Part shown: positions 1 to 10,498 of the stretch, piece by piece
Layout of the letters: every line of letters starts with the position of its first letter
Position numbering within the stretch: the stretch's first letter is position 1
NCBI GenBank assembly: GCA_951640165.1
Contig: OX621249.1
Coordinates: forward strand, 9,227,001-9,291,000
DNA length: 64,000 bases
Source: Pseudoips prasinana
Lineage: Eukaryota; Arthropoda; Insecta; Lepidoptera; Nolidae
Reading direction: 5' to 3'
Notes under the pieces: generated by a model
Told to the model about the DNA's origin: nothing
Seen by the model: only the letters and a program-made list of their open reading frames with translations
Database searches by the model: none
Made by a program: the position numbers and the translations under genes

Positions 1-46
1 GGGAAATTTGACAGATTGGGGTAGCTGGATGTGCTGGCGTCTGTAC
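1..46 (+). mobile_element. MITE-A copy, right end only
   Basis: The first bases match the right terminal arm of a small palindromic element seen again at 6020, 25192, 61049 and 63059. The arm ends in TGCTGGCGTCTGTA. The left arm would lie before the window. Non-autonomous DNA element; superfamily not determined. Confidence 0.7.
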
Positions 47-90
47 ATGGATCTATACATGCAGCCTGTGGACTTGATATACTCAAAAAG

Positions 91-334
91 CTTACAATGC
101 CATTTGCATCCAATTCAACAATGCGTTCAGGGTGCTTTTGGGGCTCCCCTACTTACAATGCCATTCGCATCCAATTCAACAATGCGTTCAGGGCGCTTTT
201 AGGGCTCCCCTACTTACAATGCCATTCGCATCCAATTCAACAATGCGTTCAGGGTGCTTTTGGGGCTCCCCTACTTACAATACCATTCGCATCCAATTCA
301 ACAATGCGTTCAGGGTGCTTTTGGGGCTCCCCTA
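91..334. repeat. 61-bp tandem repeat, 4 copies
   Basis: Four consecutive units start at 91, 152, 213 and 274 with a constant 61-bp spacing and only a few substitutions between copies. Each unit contains CAATTCAACAATGCGTTCAG and GGGCTCCCCTAC. The unit has no stop codon in any forward frame and its length is not a multiple of three, so all three forward frames stay open. That is an effect of the repeat, not evidence for a protein. Confidence 0.95.
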
Positions 335-335
335 C

Positions 336-640
336 TGTAGCGCACAGGAATATTCGCTGAAGCGCGAGTAGAGTTCTTTTACTATGTTGCGCGTTAGTTC
401 AAACAAGTATACGGTTTGAACTAGCCGTGAATGCAGACAGGTTGGACTGCGATTATGTAAATTCCTGCTGTGCGAGTTTGCATGGAGTGGTGCAGCGTAA
501 ATAGGTTTAATTTTATTATTTTAAAAGAAGTATAAAGTACTAAACGGACTTATTTTTGTTCTTCTTTAGGTATTACTAACCAAGAAGGAGTCATGGTGAC
601 TAGTGATAAAGCATTTATTATATTTATTATCTATATTATA
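336..640. other. No gene recognised
   Basis: AT-rich sequence with no supported coding frame. A small 9-bp inverted repeat (AGTTCAAAC / GTTTGAACT) lies at 396-422. Confidence 0.5.
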
Positions 641-1030
641 AAAAGTATGTCTGTACATTGAAGATAGTAAAAAAAAACTTATTGACCCCCTCAGGTTTTA
701 GAAACAGTAATAGAGTCCGAATCCAAAAAAAATATGTCTGTTTGTTTGTACACGCTAATCTTCGGAACTACTGGACGTAGGTATATGAATTTTTGAAGTT
801 ATACTTCTTTTGGCGCGATGGAGAAAAATGATGAGAGTGAATATTTACGATGCGCGCGCACACCGACACCAAAAAATTTAACAGCATGAAGTTAGTTCTA
901 GGTGGTATTGCGCGCGCATCGTAAAAATAACAGCATGACGTTAGTTCTAGGTGGTATGAAAATTGATAACTATGTTCAAGTTGTATATTAAGAAGTATAA
1001 CTTCTAACGCGTGTACATAAGTACACACAA
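641..1030. mobile_element. Non-autonomous dispersed element with internal inverted and direct repeats
   Basis: The text around 735-780 ('cacgctaatcttcggaac') resembles the body of lepidopteran Helitron-like elements. Inside are a perfect 17-bp inverted repeat at 844-860 and 909-925 (core ACGATGCGCGCGC), a direct repeat at 881-907 and 930-956 (49-bp period, one mismatch), and an inverted pair GAAGTTATACTTCTT / AAGAAGTATAACTTC near 797 and 989. No transposase is present. Boundaries and class are uncertain. Confidence 0.5.
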
Positions 1031-1690
1031 GTTTTTTTTTATTGTTGTATAGGTATTACGTCTGGGCAACATATAGGCTATAATTTATCTTAGATAATTG
1101 AACACCTGATGCAGAACCGCAACGGACCAGCTAAACTATAAGAGATATAAAAATGGTATGAAAGCAAAAAAATCGAAATTAGAAATAAAATTATATATTC
1201 ATTTCGATAGCAAGTGGATATTTATATTTCAAAGGTATAATATTTTGTATTGATAAAAATATATCTAAATCCACAGCGAACATTTCAATTGGTGGAACAT
1301 AGCAACACCAAGTTATCTATTGAGCTTGAAGAGATAATGCTCTGATAATTGTTAGCTTTTCCAATTTATTTATCATTATGTTTATTAGTAAATTTTTAAT
1401 TTAAATTTATAGTTTAAGAAATTATGTCCTAATTTATTTTTATATTTAATTTTTTTCTTTAGTTTAAGTCTTTTAGTTATTAAAGCACACTGTGTTCACA
1501 ATTTTAGGGCATACAATTTTGGATATTTGGTCTATACACATTTGTGTTTTATATGAATGAGTTATTGTATTGTCCGATTTGTGAACCAATAATAAAAAAT
1601 AAAAAAAATCTATGTAAATTTGCATTTTGGGCGTCATTTTTATAGGTATTGGGGATTGTAAATAAAAATAAAATATACGTAGATTACCAT
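1031..1690. other. No gene; possible LINE tail
   Basis: AT-rich. The stretch 1540-1610 ends in AATAATAAAAAATAAAAAAA and could be a degenerate retroposon 3' end on the plus strand. Nothing else recognised. Confidence 0.35.
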
Positions 1691-1805
1691 ACTAGTATAA
1701 AGGGCAGGAATTTCCAAGGTGAACTGGCAGTAAGCAGAGTGCATAGTGTTCAAATTTTTCCGATCTTAAAACAGAAAGACTGTTCTCCTTCAACATAACT
1801 TTATT

Positions 1806-1990
1806 CATCATCATCATCATCATATCAGCTGAAAGACGTCCACTGCTGGACAAAGGCCTCCACAATAGCCGGTCGTACGCTGCCCGCATCCAACGGCTTC
1901 CTGCGACCCGCACAAGATCGTCGGTCCACCTTGTAGGGGGCCTTCCCACGCTGCGTTCTGGTTCGGGGTCGCCACTTGAGAACCTAGCTT
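1806..1990 (-). mobile_element. RTE-type LINE, 3' end fragment
   Basis: On the minus strand the sequence reads as the C-terminus of an RTE-clade reverse transcriptase ORF, with the motifs VGRPPTRWTDDLVRVAGSRW and WMRAAYDR. It then shifts frame near the end (EAFVQQWT in the neighbouring frame) and stops at a (CAT)n repeat at 1806-1822, which is the ATG-type simple-repeat tail usual for lepidopteran RTE copies. Strongly 5'-truncated and dead. Confidence 0.8.
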
Positions 1991-2639
1991 TATTACGTGA
2001 ACACAATTTATATCTGTGACAACTAAAGTTCTTCGTAGCTTAATGAGGACTGCCCGCCGGTACTTGTTATATACATAAGACTTTGGTATAGTATTTATAT
2101 ACATATATATAATAAATAATACTTTATGTTTAAACGGAAAAACAAGAAGTCAAATCAACGACCATTTTAACTTTATTTTGCTACAATTATGTGAAGTCAA
2201 AACTGAGCTACTTAGAATTTTAATAAATGTTACAATAAGAATATAAACATACTCTGAAATTACAAGTCAAAATCAACATGTTTTATCAATGATATTCTAT
2301 ACACATGAGTATAGAATGTCATTGTGTTTTAAGGTAAATTGAAGAATAATTAATATTTTATTTTATACAAACTTCCATAATAACATATAAAGTATAAACA
2401 ATATATATAGTAACAAAACCCAAGTGCTGAATAAACTTCATTCTTTCAAGTCTAAGTCAACGTCGCAACTTATTTTAATCACGGAGCCAAATATTTAGAA
2501 AATACGCAAAGTTTAATTATACATTATACTATATTTAACTGTGATTTATTCATCAAGCTAACAATAGCTTACAGAACCAAGGCCGCTGGAAAATTCCCCA
2601 TTTACCGTCGATTTACAAGTCGAAAAGTGAGCAAGTTCC
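1991..2639. other. No gene; retroposon 3' tail near 2430
   Basis: AT-rich. At 2420-2446 the sequence CCCAAGTGCTGAATAAA followed by CTTCATTC matches the 3' end of LINE-Y, found on the minus strand at 33944 and 45147, here on the plus strand. No coding potential recognised. Confidence 0.45.
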
Positions 2640-2850
2640 CCATAAGGTAGGTCAATGATCTTGTGGGGGATTGTTGGTAGCCGCTGGATGCGGGTAGAGC
2701 AAGACCAATAATAATAATAATATCTGGGGACAATGTCACACAGATCATCCTAGCCCCAAACTAAGCAAAGCTTGTACTATGGGTACCAGGCGAATTGCAG
2801 AGATCTTTGTCTAGTAGTGTACGTCTTTCGCCTGATATAATGATGATTCA
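2640..2850 (+). mobile_element. RTE-type LINE 3' end, split by a SINE
   Basis: 2655-2708 encodes VGSRWMRVEQD, the RTE C-terminal motif. After an interruption at 2709-2795 the RTE tail resumes at about 2799 (CTTTGTCTAGTAGTG, then GATATAATGATGAT). The two halves match one RTE 3' end with a SINE-A fragment inserted in it, so the RTE copy is older than the SINE. Confidence 0.65.
2709..2795 (-). mobile_element. SINE-A, 3' part only
   Basis: Matches the 3' half of SINE-A: a TAA-repeat tail, then GGGACAATGTCACACAGATC and CTTGTACTATGGGTACCAGG. The tRNA-like head is missing, so this is a 5'-truncated copy. It lies inside RTE sequence. Confidence 0.85.
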
Positions 2851-2893
2851 CAGAAAAATAGCTAAGCGTAATGTAACTAGAATTATATTTTTA

Positions 2894-3203
2894 ACTAGCT
2901 GTGTCCCGCGGTTTTACCCGCGTAAAATTTTATAAATTATTACAGCTCCTCCCCCGTAGGAGATAGCGTGATGATATGTAGCCTATATGTTGACCCGACC
3001 TCTTAGTAATATTCATACAAAATTTGAAGTGCAGTACTTTTTGAGTTTAGCCCGGACATACATACAGACAAACAGACAAAAATTCTAAAAACTATATTTT
3101 TGGCTTCGATATCGATTGTAGATCACGCCCCAAGTATCCGTTTAAAATAATATTCAATGTACAGTTTTGAATTTTCTACGATTTTATTATATCTATAGAT
3201 ATA
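2894..3203 (-). mobile_element. Helitron-like non-autonomous element (type A)
   Basis: Read on the minus strand it begins TCTATAGATATAATAAAATC, continues with 'gtacattgaatatt' and a TTTGTCTGTTTGTCTGTATG-like stretch, and ends CCGCGGGACACAGCTAGT. The CTAGT terminus and absence of inverted repeats and coding sequence fit Helitron-derived elements. Related copies are at 6856 and 14559. Confidence 0.7.
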
Positions 3204-3712
3204 ATTAGATTTACATTGAATATAGAGTCGCAAAATACACAATGATACATAAAATTGGCACAAAATGTCAGCGATAAATTGACCCCTTTATGTAAGAGAA
3301 AACCAATTGTAATTTTACTTATAATTAACCAATTTTAATTTAAATATCAATGTTTTCATGCTCTTAAAAAGTACGCTAAAAGTCTATTAACATGAGCATA
3401 GAACATAATGTTGCCATAAATCGTAAGCTAACAATAATTAATCACCTAATGTATAATCCGCCACTTGTTTACAAATGAGGAATTTAATCGATTCGCTGCT
3501 GTAATTTAACTGATTCGATTACAAAATGCTCGATGAGTGGGAATAATCGCATTGAATGCTCGTCCGATGAGAGCTTCCATCATGTTTTCAATTTCCTTCC
3601 AGTATCGAAATATCGAGTGAGATATTAAAATATAATTTAAGGAAAATGGTACGGGAATGAGATCTTTGACTTGTCTATTATAATTAACTTATGATCTCTA
3701 ACTGTACTTTTT
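3204..3712. other. No gene recognised
   Basis: AT-rich sequence without a supported ORF or recognisable repeat. Confidence 0.4.
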
Positions 3713-4305
3713 AGGGTTCCGTAGCCAAATAGCTAAAAACGGAACCCTTACGGATTCGTCATGTGTGTCTATCTGTCTGTCTTTCCGTCCGTATGTCACA
3801 ACCACTTTTTTTCCGAAACTATAAGAGTAGTACTGTTGAAACTTGGTAAGTAGATGTATTCCGTGATCCGCATTAAGATTTTCACACAAAAGTAGAAATA
3901 ATTTTGGGGGTTCCCCGTACATAGAACTGAAACTCAATTTTTTTTCATTGTACCCATACATGTGGTATTCTATGGTGAGGTCTTTAAAAATGATATTGAG
4001 GTTTCTAATATAATTTTTTTCTAAACTGAATAGTTTGCGCGAGAGACGCTTCCAAAGTGGTAAAGTGAATGTCCCCCCCCCCCTGTAACTTCTAAAATAC
4101 GAGAATGATAAAACTAAAAATAAATATATGATGTACATTACCATGCAAACTAACAACGAAAATTGCTTTGAACGAGATCTAATAAGTAGTTTTTTTTAAT
4201 TTGTCATAAATCGTAAACCACAATTTATCTTTCATTTATTCAACTGAGATACTTGCTGCTACGGAACCCTTCATGGGGAATCCGACTCGCACTAGGCCGG
4301 TTTTT
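3713..4305 (-). mobile_element. Dispersed lepidopteran repeat (label DR-1)
   Basis: Begins on the plus strand with TTAGGGTTCCGTAGCC and ends with GACTCGCACTAGGCCGG followed by a T run. The reverse orientation is therefore CCGGCCTAGTGCGAGTC...GGAACCCTAA, a repeat type I recognise from many lepidopteran sequences. A diverged copy in the other orientation lies at 27192-27450. A 152-codon open frame crosses it on the minus strand but has no recognisable domain. Class unresolved (Helitron-derived or LINE-derived). Confidence 0.6.
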
Positions 4306-4483
4306 TTTTTATGTTTCAACTTTGTAAACGTTGATAAGCAATCTATTTAAATATGATGGACTATTTTGAACACATTCATGAGTGAAGACAACCAGTGACT
4401 GATACCATGTGTGTCGCAATCCTCAAATATACGTTTACATGTAGAATGGTCAAATGGTCGTTGATATTCCTATACTACTACTA

Positions 4484-4709
4484 TAATAATATCTCGGGAC
4501 AATGTCACACAGATCATCCTAGCCCCAAACTAAGCAAAGCTTGTACTATGGGTACCAGGCGACGATATACATACTTATGTACATAGAAAACATCCATGAC
4601 TCAGAAACAAATATTCGTGCTCATCACACAAATATTTGCACTTACCGGGATTCGAACCCAGGACCACCAGCTTCGTAGGCAGGAGCACTACCAACTAGGC
4701 TACGGTGAC
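4484..4709 (-). mobile_element. SINE-A, near full length
   Basis: On the minus strand: tRNA-like head with A box (GTAGCCTAGTTGGTAGTGC) and B box (GGTTCGAATCCCGG), a tRNA-unrelated body with CAAATATTTGTGTGATGAGC and CCTGGTACCCATAGTACAAG, and a short ATT-repeat tail. Transcription by RNA polymerase III is expected of the family; mobilisation would need a partner LINE. Confidence 0.9.
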
Positions 4710-4745
4710 TATACTATACTACTTAGATATACTATACTACTTAGA
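4710..4745. repeat. 18-bp tandem duplication
   Basis: TATACTATACTACTTAGA occurs twice in a row (4710-4727, 4728-4745), immediately beside the SINE head. Confidence 0.85.
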
Positions 4746-6018
4746 TATACGATACGTAACTGGCTAGAAGAGAAAGAAAATGTGTGCTCAAACCTCCCTC
4801 TCTTACCCCTACAGTAATATGCAAAACGTTACTCTCTCTCTCTTTCTATTTCTACTATCTTATATCTCCCTCTCAACTTCCGTTCGCTTCGCACGATCTC
4901 ATTTTTCGTAACGCTCTCGTCACGCATTCACCAGCTAACTCAACGAGTCAAGCCTTAAAAAAAAAAAATTTCAAAAACATGTGTTCCGTACCTTCATCAT
5001 ACTAAAATGTCAGTAAAAAAAAGCCGCGACTCTGTCAGTAAAAAGCATAATTATTTACATTAATTATTCCCTATGTTTCGGGAATAAGAGTACGGTACTG
5101 AACTCACATAATCCTGAGTATATCCATCCATAAACCAAATTCTAACCCACTTTAATTAACCCTTTAAGCTCCGCCCGTTCTGTTAGCTTTTCTCAATACG
5201 GGTTAAATAACAGTAGAAATTAATCGGCTCGCTAATTTCCTCATAATTCCAAATTAAATCCTTCTCGAATCTCGGAAGTTCCTGGAGTGTTGCCAATTGC
5301 GAAGAGAACATGCGTTATTTATTTTAAATCAATTATGGAGTTTGAGATTGAGTGACTGAGTGAAATAATTAGTGGAGCTCGAACCAAAGTTCTGTATTCA
5401 TTAAAACGGCAACATTTTTGGAGACATTGTTGGCTTGTTAAAAAGTTTTCGCAGCCCTATTATGGATACCAAGTGAGTCTTACTTGAGATTGCTTAAAAT
5501 TTTGAAGTCTAGTCAAATCCACGTCATCACTTTTTAGTCTTTATTGCGTTAGTAAATAGGGTGCTTTTGCAGTGTAACTGTATTACACTTACATATACAA
5601 ACATACAAATCTGTACTCTGTTTGAATGTTTTCGATAGTTTCTATCCTAGAGTTTCATACATTCTGAATCCAAATAGAGTGAAAAACGAATTTAAAAACA
5701 AGCGGAACTTGAGCAAAATCATTAATTTCAAACAAAATATAATCGTTATGACAAATCTAGGATCTTTTCTAAAAAAGAAAAATAACTAGTATTATATATA
5801 ATGAAGTTCTAAAATGTAATCAAAATTGGCGTATATTACAGGCGTAGTTGTATTAGGTAAAATAAAATTCCGGGGTAAAATAAATATCCCTCACATAGTC
5901 CAAATATTTTTATCCTCTTAATAACAAACTTTATTCATACTTTACGTGACCATTATTTCTGAGACAACGATAGTAAACCAATAGCCTGCCATATTCTGAC
6001 ATTACACGTAACACACAA
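4746..6018. other. No gene recognised
   Basis: Short open frames here have no recognisable domain. Pyrimidine-rich CT tract near 4833-4845 and an A run at 4957-4968. Confidence 0.4.
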
Positions 6019-6019
6019 T

Positions 6020-6136
6020 TACAGACGCCAGCACATCCAGTTACCCCAATCTGTCAAATTTCTTTTATAGATTTTCAACTTTATCACAAAAGCATACGGT
6101 TCTCTTTCAATTGGGGAAATTTGCTGGCGTCTGTAC
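6020..6136. mobile_element. MITE-A copy
   Basis: Palindromic element with ends TACAGACGCCAGCA and TGCTGGCGTCTGTA. The left arm includes CCAATCTGTCAAATTT. About 22 bp of the right arm is missing compared with the copy at 25192. No transposase; superfamily unknown. Confidence 0.8.
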
Positions 6137-6855
6137 AAAAAGATAACTAAGGACCGCGTGTGAGAAGATAGAATATAATTTAATTATTTCAACCTTCACG
6201 GGCTGGTGAACCGTACAAAAGAAAGCTGAGTTGCAAGATCTATTGGTTTATTTGGCCAGCGACCTTTCATGCACGTAAGTCCGCCGCTACGCAATAATAA
6301 CTATAAATAACTATATTATAATCCACATCAAGGTACTTGAGGATAAAAAAGAAAATTAAAGAGGTTTTGAGATATGAAAAATTTGTTAGTAAGTAGTGTG
6401 TAAGATACTTAAACTAAGTTTAGTTATATAATAATATAAGAAAGTATATCTGTTGGTAAATGAGCGCCCACAAACTGCCTGAGCCGTTTGGCGAAATACA
6501 TGTAAAAACTCTTATTAAAAAAAACTGAATTTAAACGGCGCGGCGTCAAGACATTCATCCACGGCTGTATTGCCATTGCCGTAGTAGGGAAATACTGATT
6601 CTTTGACCAAATAAAGGACAGCCTTCTGGTTTCGTGACGCGTCAATCACGTTTCGCAATTTCACGAAACAATAAACGTGCGTTAGGACTCCACAGTGTTT
6701 AGCGTTTTGACCATAGAGCGTGGCAATGCGGCCAGCCTTTTGGGCGCTTTACCAGCGATGCGAAGGGCTTTTTCGACGCCCTATAGCTTAATTTAGCTAA
6801 TATTGTTCTTTTTCTTTTAAATAATAAATTAATTAAGTGTATAGAAAGGGAATAA
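6137..6855. other. No gene recognised
   Basis: A 73-codon minus-strand frame at 6424-6645 and a 62-codon frame at 6699-6887 have no domain I can name. They could be relics of a retroelement ORF but I cannot support that. Confidence 0.35.
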
Positions 6856-7150
6856 TCTATACTATAATAAAATCGTAGGAAAGACAAAACTGTACATTGA
6901 ATATTTTCTTAAAAGGATACTTGGAGCTTGATCTACAATCGATAAAGAAGCAAAAAATATAGTTTGTAGAATTTTTGTCTGTATGTCCGCGCTAAACTCA
7001 AAAAGTACTGCATGGATTTACTTCAAATTTGGTATGAATATTGCTGAGAAGTCAACATATATGCTACATATTATCACGCTATCACCTACGGGGAGGAGCT
7101 GTGATAATTTATAAAATTTAACGTGGGTAAAACCGCGGGGCACAGCTAGT
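6856..7150 (+). mobile_element. Helitron-like non-autonomous element (type A)
   Basis: Starts TCTATACTATAATAAAATCG and ends GGTAAAACCGCGGGGCACAG then CTAGT. Same body as 2894-3203, including 'aaactcaaaaagtact' and 'atattatcacgctat'. No ORF, no inverted ends. Confidence 0.75.
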
Positions 7151-7489
7151 ATAATGATATTACTAAATTAAATTATCTTACCTTATCTAATGTATTTTAA
7201 TAATGATCTGGCTGTGATCACAGAATACGGCGGCTGGTATGATTATGGAGATTCTCCCGAAACTTGGGGAAAATGAGCCGCTAATTCTTGAGCGGTATCA
7301 AGTTCTGTCTTTGATTAATGTTCAAATAGACGATTAGTAACTTGAGACACACAGTAAAAATCTTTAAAAAATTTCAGATTATATAAAGGTTCACTTTTAA
7401 AAGTATTACTTGAGTGACTACTGCGCTTAGTTTATAAGATCGTGTTACAGGTACATAAATAAAGAGCGAATTGGTCTTGCATACGATTT
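7151..7489. other. No gene recognised
   Basis: AT-rich sequence, no supported feature. Confidence 0.4.
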
Positions 7490-7941
7490 CATTCCATTTA
7501 TTTATTGATAACAATAGTTACAAGTCAGAACATCACAATTTACAATTAATAATTGCAATAATTACATAAATAAATAATAATAATTCGTTTACAAACAATT
7601 AATTTATGTTGTAATATTATAATAAAATTGATATGTAGTAAACTAAGTCATCGGTAGTTTCATAAACTCCGAGTCAAAATCGTAAAAATCTTTATCTACC
7701 AGCCAAATTTTGAGCCTGCTTTTGAATAGCATGGGGGAATTTGATCTCATCTGGTAGCCGGTTATAAACGCCAGGTCCAATTACTTGGGCCGTTTTCTCT
7801 GACTTGCAAAGTTTATGTTTATTTGTACGTAGCCTGTGCCTATGTCGAGTGTTATAATTATGTGCATCCCCTATTGCATCAAACAAATCCTGGTTTCGCC
7901 TCACATACATTGCGATAGTTTCATACCTCCTATGGACGTGT
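7490..7941 (-). mobile_element. CR1/Jockey-like LINE, 3' end fragment
   Basis: The minus-strand frame 7910 to 7692 encodes a 72-residue piece containing HNYNTRHRHRLRTNKHKL and YNRLPDEIK. This is the familiar C-terminal tail of CR1/Jockey-type reverse transcriptase ORFs (HNYNTR... YNxLPxxI). The 3' UTR ends near 7490 with AATAAATAAATGGAATG. Strongly 5'-truncated; the 5' limit coincides with the hairpin at 7928-7960. Confidence 0.75.
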
Positions 7942-7960
7942 TAAATACACGTCCATAGGA
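7928..7960. repeat. Perfect 14-bp hairpin at a LINE 5' junction
   Basis: TCCTATGGACGTGT, loop TAAAT, ACACGTCCATAGGA. The inner arm overlaps the first bases of the truncated LINE, suggesting a fold-back formed when its cDNA synthesis ended. Confidence 0.9.
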
Positions 7961-9619
7961 GTGAACGTAAATTAAAGGTAGATCTCGATTTGTTTTGTAT
8001 GAAACTGAACAACTTGGAGCAACATCATCATGTAAAATATAGAAGGAAGAATTTTGTATGGGGTGGAGAGTGGTGCGGGGAGTGGGAGAGGGGGGATGGG
8101 GGTATCGGTAGATTACTTTATTTAATTTTTTCAGCTTCATGAGTAGAGTCTCTAACTCCTTAAGTTTCCTCGAATATTTATATAAGTGTTTCGCCGGACC
8201 GTCTCAACTGGGTCGTGTTGAATCCGGTAGTAGATGAACCCACTGAGTTTGCTTCGCTGGGTCTTCTCAGATGGGACGCATTGGATCCGGTGGTAGCATT
8301 AAAGCGCGGCCGTCGTTATTGACACAAGGTCCGTCATAATAATAATACCTTAATATAGACAGAACCATTGAGAATATGTAGTAAAAATATTAGACTTAAA
8401 CTAGATAATTAAACATAATCTCTTGACAATAACTTCAAACGAGCTAGCTAAATATCATTGTTATAATAAAATAAATTTTATAAATGTTTTCATATAATGT
8501 GTACCTAATATCTATGTTACTAGAAATAACATTCCGTGTACCTAAATATCTGTAATATGTAACTAGAAATAATAACTGTATTACTACAAACATGTTCTGA
8601 CTATTTACAAGCGCTTTTTTAAAGTCTACGTGAATAAAAACCTTTTTTATTTATTTTATTTTTTTATTTATTTTCTACATTAGAAAAATTTTATACGTTG
8701 TTCTTTTGTCCTTTTTTCCTTTCACTCAAAACATTTTGGAATTTAAAATAATAACGTCTTTTCAGGTCCACGCATCCGGTAAAATATCTCGCTGGTAGAA
8801 ACAAGAATAAGAATCAATTTTGTTTCATACCAAAAAACAAGAGCAGTTTTTTTTCACGATTTTTTTTGCTAACGACATATTTTAAAGAGTGCCTTGTGGC
8901 TTTAAAATAAATTAGAATAAAAATATAATCTCGGATTTCCCTAGTGAATATAAACTTTTTGATGTATGCATAGTACGAACGAAGAGAAAAAATTATACCT
9001 TCCTACAATATAATCCCATTTTATCAGTTCATTAAAATATGCAAATAATTTTATTATTTTGCGGCGAAGAGAAATTTTATCTAAAACTTCAAAGCTTACG
9101 TTTAGTCAAACATCAAACGGCTTTGTGAAATCTTTAAAAGTTTCTGTTGAACATTGTTTTCTCTTTGAGAGTTTAGTTAGATGGTAATCCTTTTAGGTAT
9201 TTAGTTAGGGTAAAGGTAAAAGAGGTTTCCTTAAATTTGGAAATTAACATTTCAGCCTACCTGAGTGACTCTGTAAGGCGAAATTTGATTTCAATTTCCT
9301 GAACTACCTCAGCTCAACTGGGAGGAGAAACTCTTAAGGTAGTAACTCTTTATTATAGCCCTTACTGATGCATACCAATAATAACACGTGTTACAACACT
9401 CTTCAAATGGCAACCTTGGCTAGTAGCGATCTCTCCCAGGCAAAATTTCTCCCAGGCAAAATTTGGACGAGGATGAAAAAAAAGGATAGGACAAAAATAT
9501 ATAGTATTTGTTGGCGCAGTCGTTAAAGGATTTTTTCGTATACACTTTAAGTGATTTTTAATTTTTGTTGACGAGGACGTAGTGCAGCTTAATGCTCGCG
9601 AACAAGCATGTTGGTGGGA
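7961..9619. other. No gene; minor repeat fragments
   Basis: 8060-8105 is G-rich. 8185-8310 resembles a retroposon 3' UTR, with CCGGACCGTCTCAACTGGG and GGATCCGGTGGTAG. 8500-8580 holds an imperfect tandem duplication of about 40 bp built on GTGTACCTAA...ACTAGAAATAA. No coding region recognised. Confidence 0.4.
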
Positions 9620-9859
9620 ATAATAATATCCTGGGACATTATTTACACACGGCTATCTGATCCCAAACTAAGCAGTGCTTGTACTATGGAAACCAGGTAA
9701 CTGATATACTACATATAATACTTTTCTCTTGTAAATACATAATTATATAGATAATTATACCAAGACATATGACAAACAGAAATATTGGTCCTGGTTGGGA
9801 ATCGAACCCACTACCTCCGGCGTGAAAAGCAAGCATTTGCCTACCACGCCAACAGACAC
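9620..9859 (-). mobile_element. SINE-B, near full length
   Basis: Minus-strand head GTTGGCGTGGTAGGCAAATG (A-box region) with B box GGGTTCGATTCCC. The 3' part contains CATAGTACAAGCACTGCTTA, and the tail is an ATT repeat. The body differs from SINE-A but shares a related 3' segment (GTACAAGC...TTAGTTTGGG). Confidence 0.85.
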
Positions 9860-10165
9860 GTCGACACGTCGAGAAAAGTTGTATTAGACTGAATGAAAAA
9901 TTTTACTGAATGAAAAACGCGGAATTCTTTTACTGATTTCATTCATCCACTGATCTAGCAATGATTCGGAATAACCTTTGGACGTTGAACACTAATTACT
10001 TTAATCCTGCTTTCCAAAGTCGAGCTTAGTAAAGAGTGAAGCCCTAAGTCAATGCATGAAGTAGCTACAGTAGTTTTGTTTCACTTGGTAAAGCAACTTA
10101 AGTAATCCCAAGTGCACTTCAGAATAGGACCAACACTTGTTACAACACCAATTAATAATTAACTA
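9860..10165. other. No gene recognised
   Basis: Flank of the Tc1 element. Contains a short direct repeat of ACACGTCG near 9856-9870. Confidence 0.4.
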
Positions 10166-10310
10166 CACTCGCGAGCAACCAAATCGACTCAAGCCTAGAC
10201 GGCGCACATATACATTGATTTTCCTAAAACGATAAATGGTAATTACAAAAGTGATATGTCATTCGAAAGCTGAAGAATTAGGCTTTCAATTAACATCAAT
10301 ACCTTAAAAA
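10166..10310 (+). repeat. Left terminal inverted repeat of the Tc1 element
   Basis: The outer 31 bp match the right end exactly when inverted. The inner part includes GATATGTCATTCGAAAGCT, shared with the right end. The long (~145 bp) imperfect repeat would be expected to hold transposase binding sites. Confidence 0.9.
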
Positions 10311-10401
10311 AAACTAAGCGCTGATTTATTGACACATTTTAATTGGCCGTCAGCGTAAATTACCTCTTTAGGAATCCACGACTTGCGCTACCTGCTCCCG
10401 C

Positions 10402-10436
10402 TATAAAACCCCCCACTTCCGGTTTATCTTATCAGT
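10402..10436 (+). promoter_or_regulatory. Transposase core promoter (TATA + Inr)
   Basis: TATAAAA at 10402-10408 and an arthropod initiator TCAGT at 10432-10436. If the A at 10434 is +1, the TATA box starts at -32, the canonical spacing. This gives a predicted 65-nt 5' leader before the ATG at 10499. Confidence 0.7.
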
Positions 10437-10498
10437 TGCTTGTTACAGGTTGACCGGTACACATCTCCGTAAATTGCATTCCTTGTTTTCGCTAACCC

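Noticed and set aside
91..334. CRISPR array
   Set aside because: Units are contiguous without unique spacers and the DNA is clearly eukaryotic.
8..371. Three overlapping open frames of 64-109 codons
   Set aside because: They arise from the 61-bp tandem repeat, which has no stop in any forward frame; no start context, domain or neighbour supports a protein.
3698..4156. 152-codon minus-strand frame
   Set aside because: It lies within a dispersed repeat, has low-complexity composition and no domain.
6424..6645. 73-codon minus-strand gene
   Set aside because: No recognisable domain, promoter or splice context; could be retroelement debris but unsupported.
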